Shown: piece after piece, positions 28,318 to 35,164 of the stretch | Position numbering within the stretch: the first letter of the stretch is position 1 | Layout: every line of letters begins with the position of its first letter | Source of the DNA: Phycisphaera sp. | GTDB taxonomy: Bacteria > Planctomycetota > Phycisphaerae > Phycisphaerales > SM1A02 | DNA: 40,834 bases | NCBI GenBank assembly: GCA_016124975.1 | Contig: WGMP01000054.1 | Coordinates: forward strand, 1 to 40,834 | Direction of reading: 5' to 3' | Position numbers and translations under genes: made by a program | Notes under the pieces: model-generated | The model's database searches: none | Told to the model about the DNA's origin: nothing | The model's input: only the letters and a program-made list of their open reading frames with translations

Positions 28318-28885
28318 TTTGCCCGAATTGGCGCAAGCGCAAGGGCTTGCGACCAGAGACCGCTTCGCCGTGAAGCGCGCGGGCTGCATGATTCCGTGTA
28401 GGCGTTCCGTGCAGTGGACCGTGGTCGCCGCTCGCCGGGCCAGCACGCGAGCCTGTGCGTCGAGGGGCGATCTGGTTGGTCGAGGCCCGTCGCGGGACAC
28501 CATGCGCGGGGCCGCCGATGAAGAGTGCGCCAATCTCCCTGCGCGCGTCAACACCGCGCAGGCCCGTGCGTAGAAGCGCGGTCGAGGCCGCGTGACTTCA
28601 AGGCGGCGGCTCGACCGATGTGAAAATCTGTGCACATCAGTGGTTGGTTTTGCCGAGATTTGTGTCATACTCCAGTGCGCGGCGGGCGACCGCGCGGGGA
28701 CGACCATTTCTCCTTCGCCCGATTCGGCACCGCGCCAGCGGTTTCATCCCATCGTTCGCCGTCCGTGATGTGCGCGGCCGTTGCTCCTTTCCTCGTCGTG
28801 GATGCTGTCCATCGTTGACGACGAAGCGGCGCGGCCCAGCACGCGTGCGGCGCTCCCTGCTTCGTCCTGACAAAGGAGTCCGAGC
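28318..28885 (+). other. Long intergenic region with promoter and structured leader
   Basis: About 568 bases with no convincing gene on either strand. Toward its right half it holds an inverted pair GATGTG-N10-CACATC (28617-28638) and a promoter-like pair (TTGGTT at 28644, CATACT at 28666). A leader of about 207 nt follows, with a long stem (GACGAAGC at 28820-28827, GCTTCGTC at 28859-28866) just before the ribosome binding site at 28872-28878. Confidence 0.55.
28644..28671 (+). promoter_or_regulatory. Promoter for the second pseudopilin pair, with adjacent dyad
   Basis: TTGGTT (28644-28649) and CATACT (28666-28671) are separated by 16 nt, preceded by TTGTGT in extended -10 position. The dyad GATGTG/CACATC (28617-28638) ends 5 nt upstream of the -35, a position suited to an activator. 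The predicted leader is about 207 nt. Confidence 0.45.
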
Positions 28886-30043
28886 ATGTCGCTGTTACTT
28901 GCACCATCGTTGCACGCACGGTTCCCGTCGCACGCACCGTCCCCGTCGGGCCCAACCGCACTGAGTTCGCCGCGACCACGGACATCGGGCCGCCTCTCCC
29001 GCCCACAGGCCGCGCGCGGCATCTCGAGGGTCGATGTCCTGTTCGGCCTCTCCGCGGTCGCCGTGATCGCGTGCGTCGCCGTCACCATGCCGATGCGTGG
29101 CGGCGGCGGGCTCGACTCGCAGTTCAAGCTCGCAGAGCTCGCGCAGGCGAACGACTGCTACGCGAACGACTTCGCGGGAAGGCAGTTCGGCGTGATGCCC
29201 GCGAACGCGGGGGAGTATGGCGACAACGGAGCCACCTTTGTCTCCTCGGCGTGGTGTCCGAGGCAGCTGTATCTCGGCCAGGACTCAAACGGCGCGATCT
29301 GGGGCTACTTCCTCGGCTCTGGCGGGTTCTGCGGAAGCTCGGGCTTCCCAGGCAGCGTCGGCAACTGGGATGTGTACAGGCCCATCAACTTCTCCGGCGC
29401 GTCCGCTGGGTACGGCTTCTTCCGCATGCCAAACGCCGTCGGCCTCCGCGAGTACCTCGCGAAGAACTTCTACTCGCCCGAGTTCTACGCAGAGGACGAC
29501 CCGACCTACGCGGGAGTCCCCGCGCTCGCGACCGCGCCGAGCGAGTTCACCTTTCCAGCGCCCGGCATTCCCGGCGGATACGAAAACTCGAGCTACTGCT
29601 TCTCGCCCGCCGCGATGCTGAACCCGGGCGTCCTCCGCGCGCGCGCCGACGGCGGATTCCAAGCGCCCGCGTCGTTCGCAGACAGCTATCGATCGCCGGC
29701 GGTGTCGCAATGCGCCTACCCGTCGCTCAAGACGCGCATGTGCGAGTACGGCTGGTACCGCGGCGCGCCCGACGAAGGCCTCGCCTTCAACGCGGGCCGC
29801 AAGAGCTCGCCCTTCACGCTCTTCTTCGACGGCAGCGTGCAGACGGTCACGATGGCGAAGGCCGAGGCCGACGACATCATCGTCCGCGAAGGCAGCAAGT
29901 CGGGCGACGGCCTTTGGTCGGACGACACGCCCTTCGGCGCCGACGGATGGCGGCCGACAGGCTCGGTCGACGGCGCGCGCACGAGCTTCCACATCCTCAC
30001 CACGAACGGCATCCTCGGTCGCGATCTCCTCACGCGCGAATGA
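28886..30043 (+). CDS. Pseudopilin-like protein with degenerate prepilin helix
   Basis: 385 residues. AAAGGAG lies 7 nt before the ATG. The N-terminus is long and basic (45 residues). It leads to Gly45 and ISRVDVLFGLSAVAVIACVAV, a prepilin-like helix where the +5 Glu is Asp. The ectodomain aligns by eye with the protein at 561-1730: [76 protein letters not shown] and [15 protein letters not shown] all have counterparts there. It is probably exported and membrane-anchored or pseudopilus-associated. The paralogue at 30057 follows by 13 nt, so they form an operon. Confidence 0.88.
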   Translation: MSLLLAPSLHARFPSHAPSPSGPTALSSPRPRTSGRLSRPQAARGISRVDVLFGLSAVAVIACVAVTMPMRGGGGLDSQFKLAELAQANDCYANDFAGRQFGVMPANAGEYGDNGATFVSSAWCPRQLYLGQDSNGAIWGYFLGSGGFCGSSGFPGSVGNWDVYRPINFSGASAGYGFFRMPNAVGLREYLAKNFYSPEFYAEDDPTYAGVPALATAPSEFTFPAPGIPGGYENSSYCFSPAAMLNPGVLRARADGGFQAPASFADSYRSPAVSQCAYPSLKTRMCEYGWYRGAPDEGLAFNAGRKSSPFTLFFDGSVQTVTMAKAEADDIIVREGSKSGDGLWSDDTPFGADGWRPTGSVDGARTSFHILTTNGILGRDLLTRE

Positions 30044-30056
30044 AAGGGACAACGCC

Positions 30057-31157
30057 ATGAAGAACACACGACTCCACTCACGCTTCGGTTCGCGCCGAGG
30101 CTTCACGCTCACGGAGGCGGCTGCGGTCGCGGCGGTCGTCGCGGTCGCGACATCGATCACGGTGCCCGTCTTCCGCCGCGTCGGCTGCAGCGCGATGCGC
30201 CAACAGTCGCAGGCGCAGCTGATGACGATCGCCGCCGCGCACGCCGCCTACGCGGCCGACTTCGACGGCAGGCAGTTCACGGCGTGCCCGGACGACCTCG
30301 GTCTCTTCGGCGGCGACTTCGCCGCCTACCAGGCCGCGAACGGCTGCGTTCCGCCCATGACGCTCGGCACGAGCGCAAGCGGACAGACCACGGTCCTCGG
30401 GCACGGCACGGGCTCGTGCGAGGGCTCCGCCGACGGCGGAGCGTTCCAGATCCCGCTCAACTTCTCGGGGCCGAGCCGCGGCCAGGGCTCGTTCCGCTGG
30501 ACGAATGTTCGGCAGTTCAACACCTATGTCGGCGGCCGCTTCTACGACCAGGCGTTCTATGCGCCAGACGACCCTGCGATGACGCGCAAGGTGCAGCGCT
30601 GGATCAACCAGGGCCGTGACTTCGAGCAGGACGCGCAGAGCGGCATCGTCAACTCGACCTACGACTACTCGCCCGCGGCCATGTTCGACCCCCGCGTCCT
30701 CGGCGACGGGACCAATCCCGCGTGGCCGCAGTGGCAGAACCCGAACACGGTCGCGAACGGCGAGGGCTACAGGTCGCCGTCGAACGCGCAGTGCCTGCAT
30801 CCGTCGCTCAAGACGCGCTTGCTCGAGCGCCACTGCATGGAGCCATTCCTTGGGAGCAACCCGAGCGTCGCGGGCGGACAGACCCCGTACCAGTGGAACC
30901 ACTCGTTCCGCGCGCGCGGCTACGCAGCGTTCTTCGACGGCTCGGTGCGGCTCTTCACGACGGCGGAGGCGATGGACTCCGAGGCGCGCGCGCGCGTGCC
31001 TGGCACCAATTCACCTGCTCGGCTCTGGGTCAAAGGCACGCCGCTCGGACCGCAGGGCTTCGGCGGGGAACTTTCCGAGGACTTCCTCGTCAGCACCTCG
31101 GCGCATTACCTCACCGCCTCGGGCATCCGCGGGCGCGACACGCTGTCGCCTCCTTGA
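30057..31157 (+). CDS. Prepilin-type protein, partner of the preceding pseudopilin-like gene
   Basis: 366 residues. AAAGGGA lies about 8 nt before the ATG, 13 nt after the previous stop. It has a canonical class III leader: RRG15 then FTLTEAAAVAAVVAVATSITVPVF with Glu at +5, although the helix is Ala/Val-rich rather than Leu/Ile-rich. The ectodomain keeps the family landmarks: FDGRQFTACPDDLGLF, RFYDQAFYAPDD, YDYSPAAMFDPRVL, CLHPSLKTRLLE, FFDGSVRLF and TASGIRGRDTL. The middle shares CPDD with the 561 protein, showing that all four genes in the window belong to one family. Confidence 0.88.
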   Translation: MKNTRLHSRFGSRRGFTLTEAAAVAAVVAVATSITVPVFRRVGCSAMRQQSQAQLMTIAAAHAAYAADFDGRQFTACPDDLGLFGGDFAAYQAANGCVPPMTLGTSASGQTTVLGHGTGSCEGSADGGAFQIPLNFSGPSRGQGSFRWTNVRQFNTYVGGRFYDQAFYAPDDPAMTRKVQRWINQGRDFEQDAQSGIVNSTYDYSPAAMFDPRVLGDGTNPAWPQWQNPNTVANGEGYRSPSNAQCLHPSLKTRLLERHCMEPFLGSNPSVAGGQTPYQWNHSFRARGYAAFFDGSVRLFTTAEAMDSEARARVPGTNSPARLWVKGTPLGPQGFGGELSEDFLVSTSAHYLTASGIRGRDTLSPP

Positions 31158-31172
31158 GGCGCGTGCGCCGCG

Positions 31173-31298
31173 TCACCTTCGCCTGAACACCATCAGGTGC
31201 TGCTGCGGCAGCACCGAGATGTTCTCGACGAACTCGAAGCCGCCGCGCACTTCGTCGCCGACCGCGGCCATCTCGAGCTTGGCCTGCGCCTCGCTCAT
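31173..31298 (-). pseudogene. Remnant of a methyltransferase gene (last 41 codons)
   Basis: On the minus strand, 31298 to a TGA at 31173-31175 reads MSEAQAKLEMAAVGDEVRGG and then FEFVENISVLPQQHLMVFRR R stop. The 118 bases 31181-31298 align without gaps to 34224-34341, the 3' end of the intact gene, with about ten differences. Everything upstream of the Met is unrelated, so the copy lacks its N-terminal domains. The frame and stop are still intact, so it is either a recent fragment or, less likely, a small expressed peptide. Confidence 0.85.
31181..31298. repeat. 118-bp direct repeat, left copy
   Basis: The left member of a pair of direct repeats. The right member is 34224-34341. Together they flank the beta-propeller gene. 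Homology starts at GCCTGAACACC and stops abruptly after CTCGCTCAT. Confidence 0.88.
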
Positions 31299-31500
31299 CC
31301 CGCCGCAAGACGATCTCGACGGGCGGTCCCTGTTCATGGACGGAGGCCCCAGGCTCGCGCCCTGAAGTGGCGGGAAGTCGCGGCTCCCTGTCCGCGGCCT
31401 CCCTTCCTTTCATCATTCCGACAGCATCAGACTTCGCGATTCGATGGTCTTGTGTTATCCCTACGGTGCGTTTCGGCGCGCATGAAGGATGTCCCAATCC

Positions 31501-34212
31501 ATGTTGACGATGCTTGTTGCTTCTCGAAGTGTTCTTGCGGCGGTCCTTTCGGCAGCCCTCGCACTTGTCTCGGCGAGCCCCGCCGCCGCACAGGCGAGTC
31601 TCTGCTGCCCCGCCGACATCGTGAACGACGGATCGGTCGGACCCGCAGATCTCTCGCGGATGTTCGGGCAGTGGGGCGCGGCGGGAGACGCTGACCTCGA
31701 CGGCAGCGGCGTGGTGGACGGCGACGACCTTGCCGTACTTCTCGACGGCTGGGGAGATTGTCCCTCGCCGTGCCTCAAGACGCGCCTCGTCGGACAAGTG
31801 CGGTTCCCCGACGGGTCGTCCGCCTCGGGGGCCGTCGTGATGAGCGAGTTCGGCGGCATCGCGACGACCACCGCGGGCGGATCGTTCGCCTTCGTCGTCG
31901 ATGTGCCGTCGAAGGCGACGCAGATGTCGGTGACAGCCACCGTCACCCTCGACTCGACCGAGTATGTCGGCGAGGCGGTCGCGTCGCCCATCGTCCTCGA
32001 CGGCGAGACCCCCGTGGACGACATCGTCCTCGAGCCTGAAGCGTGCATCCCAGGCTGGCTCCGGACGGTCGGGCCCGTCTCCGGTGCGCCGAATGGCCAG
32101 ATCCTGACGATGACGACAGCGGACCTCGGGTCTGGGCCGATGCTCTTCGTCGCCGGCAGCTTCACCAGCATCGGAGGAATCCCCGCGAACAACATCGCGG
32201 CGTGGGACGGCCTGACCTGGCGTGCGCTCGGGTCGGGGGTGAACGGTGGTCCCCAGGGCTTCCTCCCGAGCGTCTTCACGATGAAGGCGTGGGACAACGG
32301 CAGCGGGCCGCAGCTCTTCGTCGGCGGTCGGTTCCTCAGCGCGGGCGGCTTGCTTGCGGGCTGCATCAGCCGATGGAACGGAACCAGCTGGGCCTCGATG
32401 GGAAGCGGTGTCAACATCGAGACGAGCTGGATCGAGGCGCTCGAGGTCTACGACGACGGCACGGGTCCCGCGCTCTATGCGGCGGGTTCGTTCGATGCCA
32501 TCAGCGGAGTCAACGCCCAGTACATCGCGCGTTGGAGAAGCTCGGGATGGTCGTCGGTCGGCGGCAACGCCATCGGCAACGGCTCCTACGCGCTTGCGGT
32601 CCATGACGATGGAACCGGCCAGAAGCTCTACATCGGCGGAGTCTTCGAGAACGCAGGCCCCGAGGCTGCGTGCGCGATCGCCAGCTGGGATGGCACCGCA
32701 TGGCGCCGCGTGGGTACGGCCGATGACGCCGAGAACCTGCCCTGGGGCGTGTACGCCCTGAAGAGCGTTCAGGTCGGCTCGGAGTCGAGGCTCTACATGG
32801 GAGGCGTGCTCACAACTTCCGCCGGGCAGTTGGTGTCGGGGGTCGGGTACTGGACGGGGAAGGACTGGATGCAGGTCGGCGAAGGCATCTTCGGCGTCCG
32901 CGAGCTCGAGGTGTTCTCCGACGAGTCGGGACCGACGATCCATGCGATCGGCGAAGTGCTCCCGGCACCCCAAGGTGTCCCTGAGCTGGGCGTGTACCGC
33001 TGGAACGGCGCGACATGGGAAGGACTCCAGCCGAGGGTCACGCCATACGCGATCCAGACATTCGATCTTGGCGAAGGCGCCGAGCTCATCATCGGCGGAG
33101 GATTCGCGACACCCGTCGGCTCGCCGCTCGTCCTCAACGGCCTCGCGCGGTGGAATGGCGAGTCGCTGCGGACCTTCGGCAACTCCGTCGATGCGGCCGC
33201 GTTGACGATGCTCGAGGTCGCGGGGCCGAACGGACCCGAAGTCATCGTCGGCGGCTCGTTCTCCTCGGCAGGCGGCGTGGCCGCGCCGCGGGTCGCCCGC
33301 TGGGACGGCGAGAGCTGGAGCGCGCTCGGGTCGGGACTGACGGGCAGTGTGAACGGGCTCACGATGCACGATGCGGGCTCGGGGCCGCAGCTCTACGCGG
33401 GCGGAACCTTCACGACCACGGGCGGCGCGGTCGCGAATCGCGTCGCGCGATGGAACGGGGCCTCGTGGGAGCCGCTGGGAGTCGGCACCAACAACGCGGT
33501 CAACGCCGTTCTCAGCTTTGACGATGGCTCGGGTCCGAAGCTCTACGCAGCGGGAACATTCACATCGGCAGGTGGTGTCGCTGCGAATCGAATCGCACGG
33601 TGGGACGGCCTCGGCTGGCAACCCGTCGGGAGCGGGACGAACGGCACCATCGACGCCATGATGGCCTTCGACGACGGCACAGGGGTCAAGCTCTACATCG
33701 CAGGCAGCTTCTCGACGGCGGGGGGCGTCGCCACGGGCGGCATCGCGCGATGGGATGGAGCCTCGTGGGGCGCCGTGGGCGCGGGAATCGCAGGAACGGT
33801 TCGGGCGCTCGCGGCGCACGACGACGGCACGGGTGTCGCGCTCTACGCAGGCGGCTCCTTCACGCAGGCAGGCGGAGTCCCTGCGGCGCGGGTCGCGCGA
33901 TGGGACGGAACCTCGTGGCACGCGATCGGCGCAGGCGTCGGCGGAATCGTTCGGACGCTCTCGAGCTTCCCGGTGAACGGCCGCGACGCGCTGTTCGTCG
34001 GCGGCGACATAAGTTCGGCGGGCGGGCAGCCGGCGACGAGCCTCGTCTACTGGGACGGGTCGAACTGGTTCAACCTCGGGCAGGGCATGACGGGCGTCGT
34101 GAACGGACTGCTTCGGCGAAGCGACGGCGCCGCACTGTTCGTCTGCGGCGGCTTCAGGCGAACGCCGCTCGGCGACGCGTACTTCAGCCGAATCGGCTGT
34201 TCCGAAGACTGA
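31501..34212 (+). CDS. Secreted dockerin-like / beta-propeller repeat protein
   Basis: 903 residues from the ATG at 31501; GAAGGA lies upstream, and an ATG at 31489 would add four residues. The signal peptide ends near ASPAAAQA. A dockerin-like pair of Ca-binding loops follows (DIVNDGSVGPADLSRMFGQWG, then DADLDGSGVVDGDDLAVLL). Next is a carboxypeptidase-regulatory-like beta domain (VGQVRFPDGSSASGAVVMSEF). The rest is about 13 repeats of roughly 50-60 residues with core LYAGGSFTxAGGVxAxRIARWDGxSWxxLGxG, resembling Rax2/Kelch-type propellers. The last six repeats are the most uniform. It is probably extracellular, perhaps for adhesion or glycan binding. It ends 3 nt before the convergent methyltransferase stop. 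Confidence 0.88.
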   Translation: MLTMLVASRSVLAAVLSAALALVSASPAAAQASLCCPADIVNDGSVGPADLSRMFGQWGAAGDADLDGSGVVDGDDLAVLLDGWGDCPSPCLKTRLVGQVRFPDGSSASGAVVMSEFGGIATTTAGGSFAFVVDVPSKATQMSVTATVTLDSTEYVGEAVASPIVLDGETPVDDIVLEPEACIPGWLRTVGPVSGAPNGQILTMTTADLGSGPMLFVAGSFTSIGGIPANNIAAWDGLTWRALGSGVNGGPQGFLPSVFTMKAWDNGSGPQLFVGGRFLSAGGLLAGCISRWNGTSWASMGSGVNIETSWIEALEVYDDGTGPALYAAGSFDAISGVNAQYIARWRSSGWSSVGGNAIGNGSYALAVHDDGTGQKLYIGGVFENAGPEAACAIASWDGTAWRRVGTADDAENLPWGVYALKSVQVGSESRLYMGGVLTTSAGQLVSGVGYWTGKDWMQVGEGIFGVRELEVFSDESGPTIHAIGEVLPAPQGVPELGVYRWNGATWEGLQPRVTPYAIQTFDLGEGAELIIGGGFATPVGSPLVLNGLARWNGESLRTFGNSVDAAALTMLEVAGPNGPEVIVGGSFSSAGGVAAPRVARWDGESWSALGSGLTGSVNGLTMHDAGSGPQLYAGGTFTTTGGAVANRVARWNGASWEPLGVGTNNAVNAVLSFDDGSGPKLYAAGTFTSAGGVAANRIARWDGLGWQPVGSGTNGTIDAMMAFDDGTGVKLYIAGSFSTAGGVATGGIARWDGASWGAVGAGIAGTVRALAAHDDGTGVALYAGGSFTQAGGVPAARVARWDGTSWHAIGAGVGGIVRTLSSFPVNGRDALFVGGDISSAGGQPATSLVYWDGSNWFNLGQGMTGVVNGLLRRSDGAALFVCGGFRRTPLGDAYFSRIGCSED

Positions 34213-34215
34213 CCG

Positions 34216-35160
34216 CTATCTCCGCCTGAACACCATCAGGTGCTGCTGCGGCAGCACCGAGATGTTCTCGACGAACTCGAGCTGGCCGCGCGTCGCATCG
34301 CCGACCGCGGCCATCTCGAGCTTCGCCTGCGCCTCGCTCATCTTGTGGCGTTCCTTGATCGGAACGGTCGGATCCTCGAGGCGGTACTCGACGAGGATCA
34401 CGCGGCCGCCCGGCTTCAGCGCGTCGAGGATCGACTCCATCATCTCGCGCGGATGCGAGAACTCGTGGTAGGCGTCGACGAAGAGCACGACATCGACAGA
34501 GCCCGGCTCGAGGCCGCAGTGGTCGATCTCGCCGAGGACGGGCATCACGTTCCACGCCTCCTCCTCGAGCGCGCGCTCGACGATGATGTCGAGCATCTCC
34601 TTCTGGATATCAGTCGCGTAGACGACGCCCTCGGGCACCATCGGCGCCATGCGCATCGTGAAGTAGCCGCTGCCTGCGCCGATGTCGGCGACGGCGTCGG
34701 TGGGCTTCAGCTTGAGCGCGTTCACGAGAAGATCGGTGCGCTCCTCGCGCTCGCGCTCGGGGCGCTCGAGCCAGCCGACGCCGAAGTGGCCCATGACCTC
34801 CGAGATCTCCCGGCCCATGTAGGTGCGTCCGCTTCCGCCTTCGCCCGGCTCGCAGGTGCCGTAGAGCTCTGCGAAGTCGTACTTCGCGCGCGTGGCGTTT
34901 GCGTCGGCGGGTGCGGGCCTCGGCGTCTCGCGCGGCTGAGGGACAACGCCGCGGCGCTGTTCGGCGTCGGGTTCGGGTGATGGCGCTGGTGCAGGTGAAG
35001 GTGCAGGCGTCGCCGCTTGATCAGGCGGCGGCGCGACTGCGGGCAACCGAGGCGCAGGCGCGGCTTGCTCCGCGCGGTCGCAGGCGACAAAGAAGAGGGA
35101 GCAGGAAAACGCCGCGCCCACAAGGAGCGCGGCGGTCATGGCGTTTCGGGTTTGCTGCAT
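34216..35160 (-). CDS. Predicted lipoprotein with class I SAM-methyltransferase domain
   Basis: 314 residues from the ATG at 35160. The N-terminus is a lipoprotein signal (TAALLVGAAFSCSLFFVAC) with Cys27 followed by Asp, then a Pro/Ala-rich linker to about 85. The catalytic domain contains motif I DIGAGSGYFTMRMA, an acidic strand end TDIQKEMLDII, VLFVDAYHEFSHPREMM, and LKPGGRVILVEYR. Its family therefore binds S-adenosylmethionine. A surface-anchored location is odd, because SAM is cytosolic. The start codon lies 4 nt after the stop of the peptidase gene, so they are co-transcribed. The end of the gene is duplicated at 31173-31298. A shorter start at 35139 would still keep the signal. Confidence 0.86.
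   Translation of the reverse strand: MQQTRNAMTAALLVGAAFSCSLFFVACDRAEQAAPAPRLPAVAPPPDQAATPAPSPAPAPSPEPDAEQRRGVVPQPRETPRPAPADANATRAKYDFAELYGTCEPGEGGSGRTYMGREISEVMGHFGVGWLERPEREREERTDLLVNALKLKPTDAVADIGAGSGYFTMRMAPMVPEGVVYATDIQKEMLDIIVERALEEEAWNVMPVLGEIDHCGLEPGSVDVVLFVDAYHEFSHPREMMESILDALKPGGRVILVEYRLEDPTVPIKERHKMSEAQAKLEMAAVGDATRGQLEFVENISVLPQQHLMVFRRR
34224..34341. repeat. 118-bp direct repeat, right copy
   Basis: The right member of the pair, lying within the 3' end of the methyltransferase gene. It matches 31181-31298 without gaps at roughly 92 percent identity by eye. Confidence 0.88.
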
Positions 35161-35164
35161 GTCG

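Larger units (their letters stand above)
31158..31500. other. Intergenic region with methyltransferase 3'-end remnant and a promoter
   Basis: About 343 bases. The left part (31173-31298) is a degenerate duplicate of the end of the methyltransferase gene at 34216. The right part has TTGTGT followed by TATCCC (31456-31461) and TACGGT (31462-31467), either of which could be the -10 of the gene starting at 31501. The TTGTGT-AT context resembles the promoter at 28660-28671. No other gene is seen. Confidence 0.55.

Noticed and set aside
31111-33921. Open frame of over 900 codons antisense to the propeller gene
   Set aside because: It is low-complexity Arg/Glu/Asp-rich and is explained by the repeats on the plus strand.
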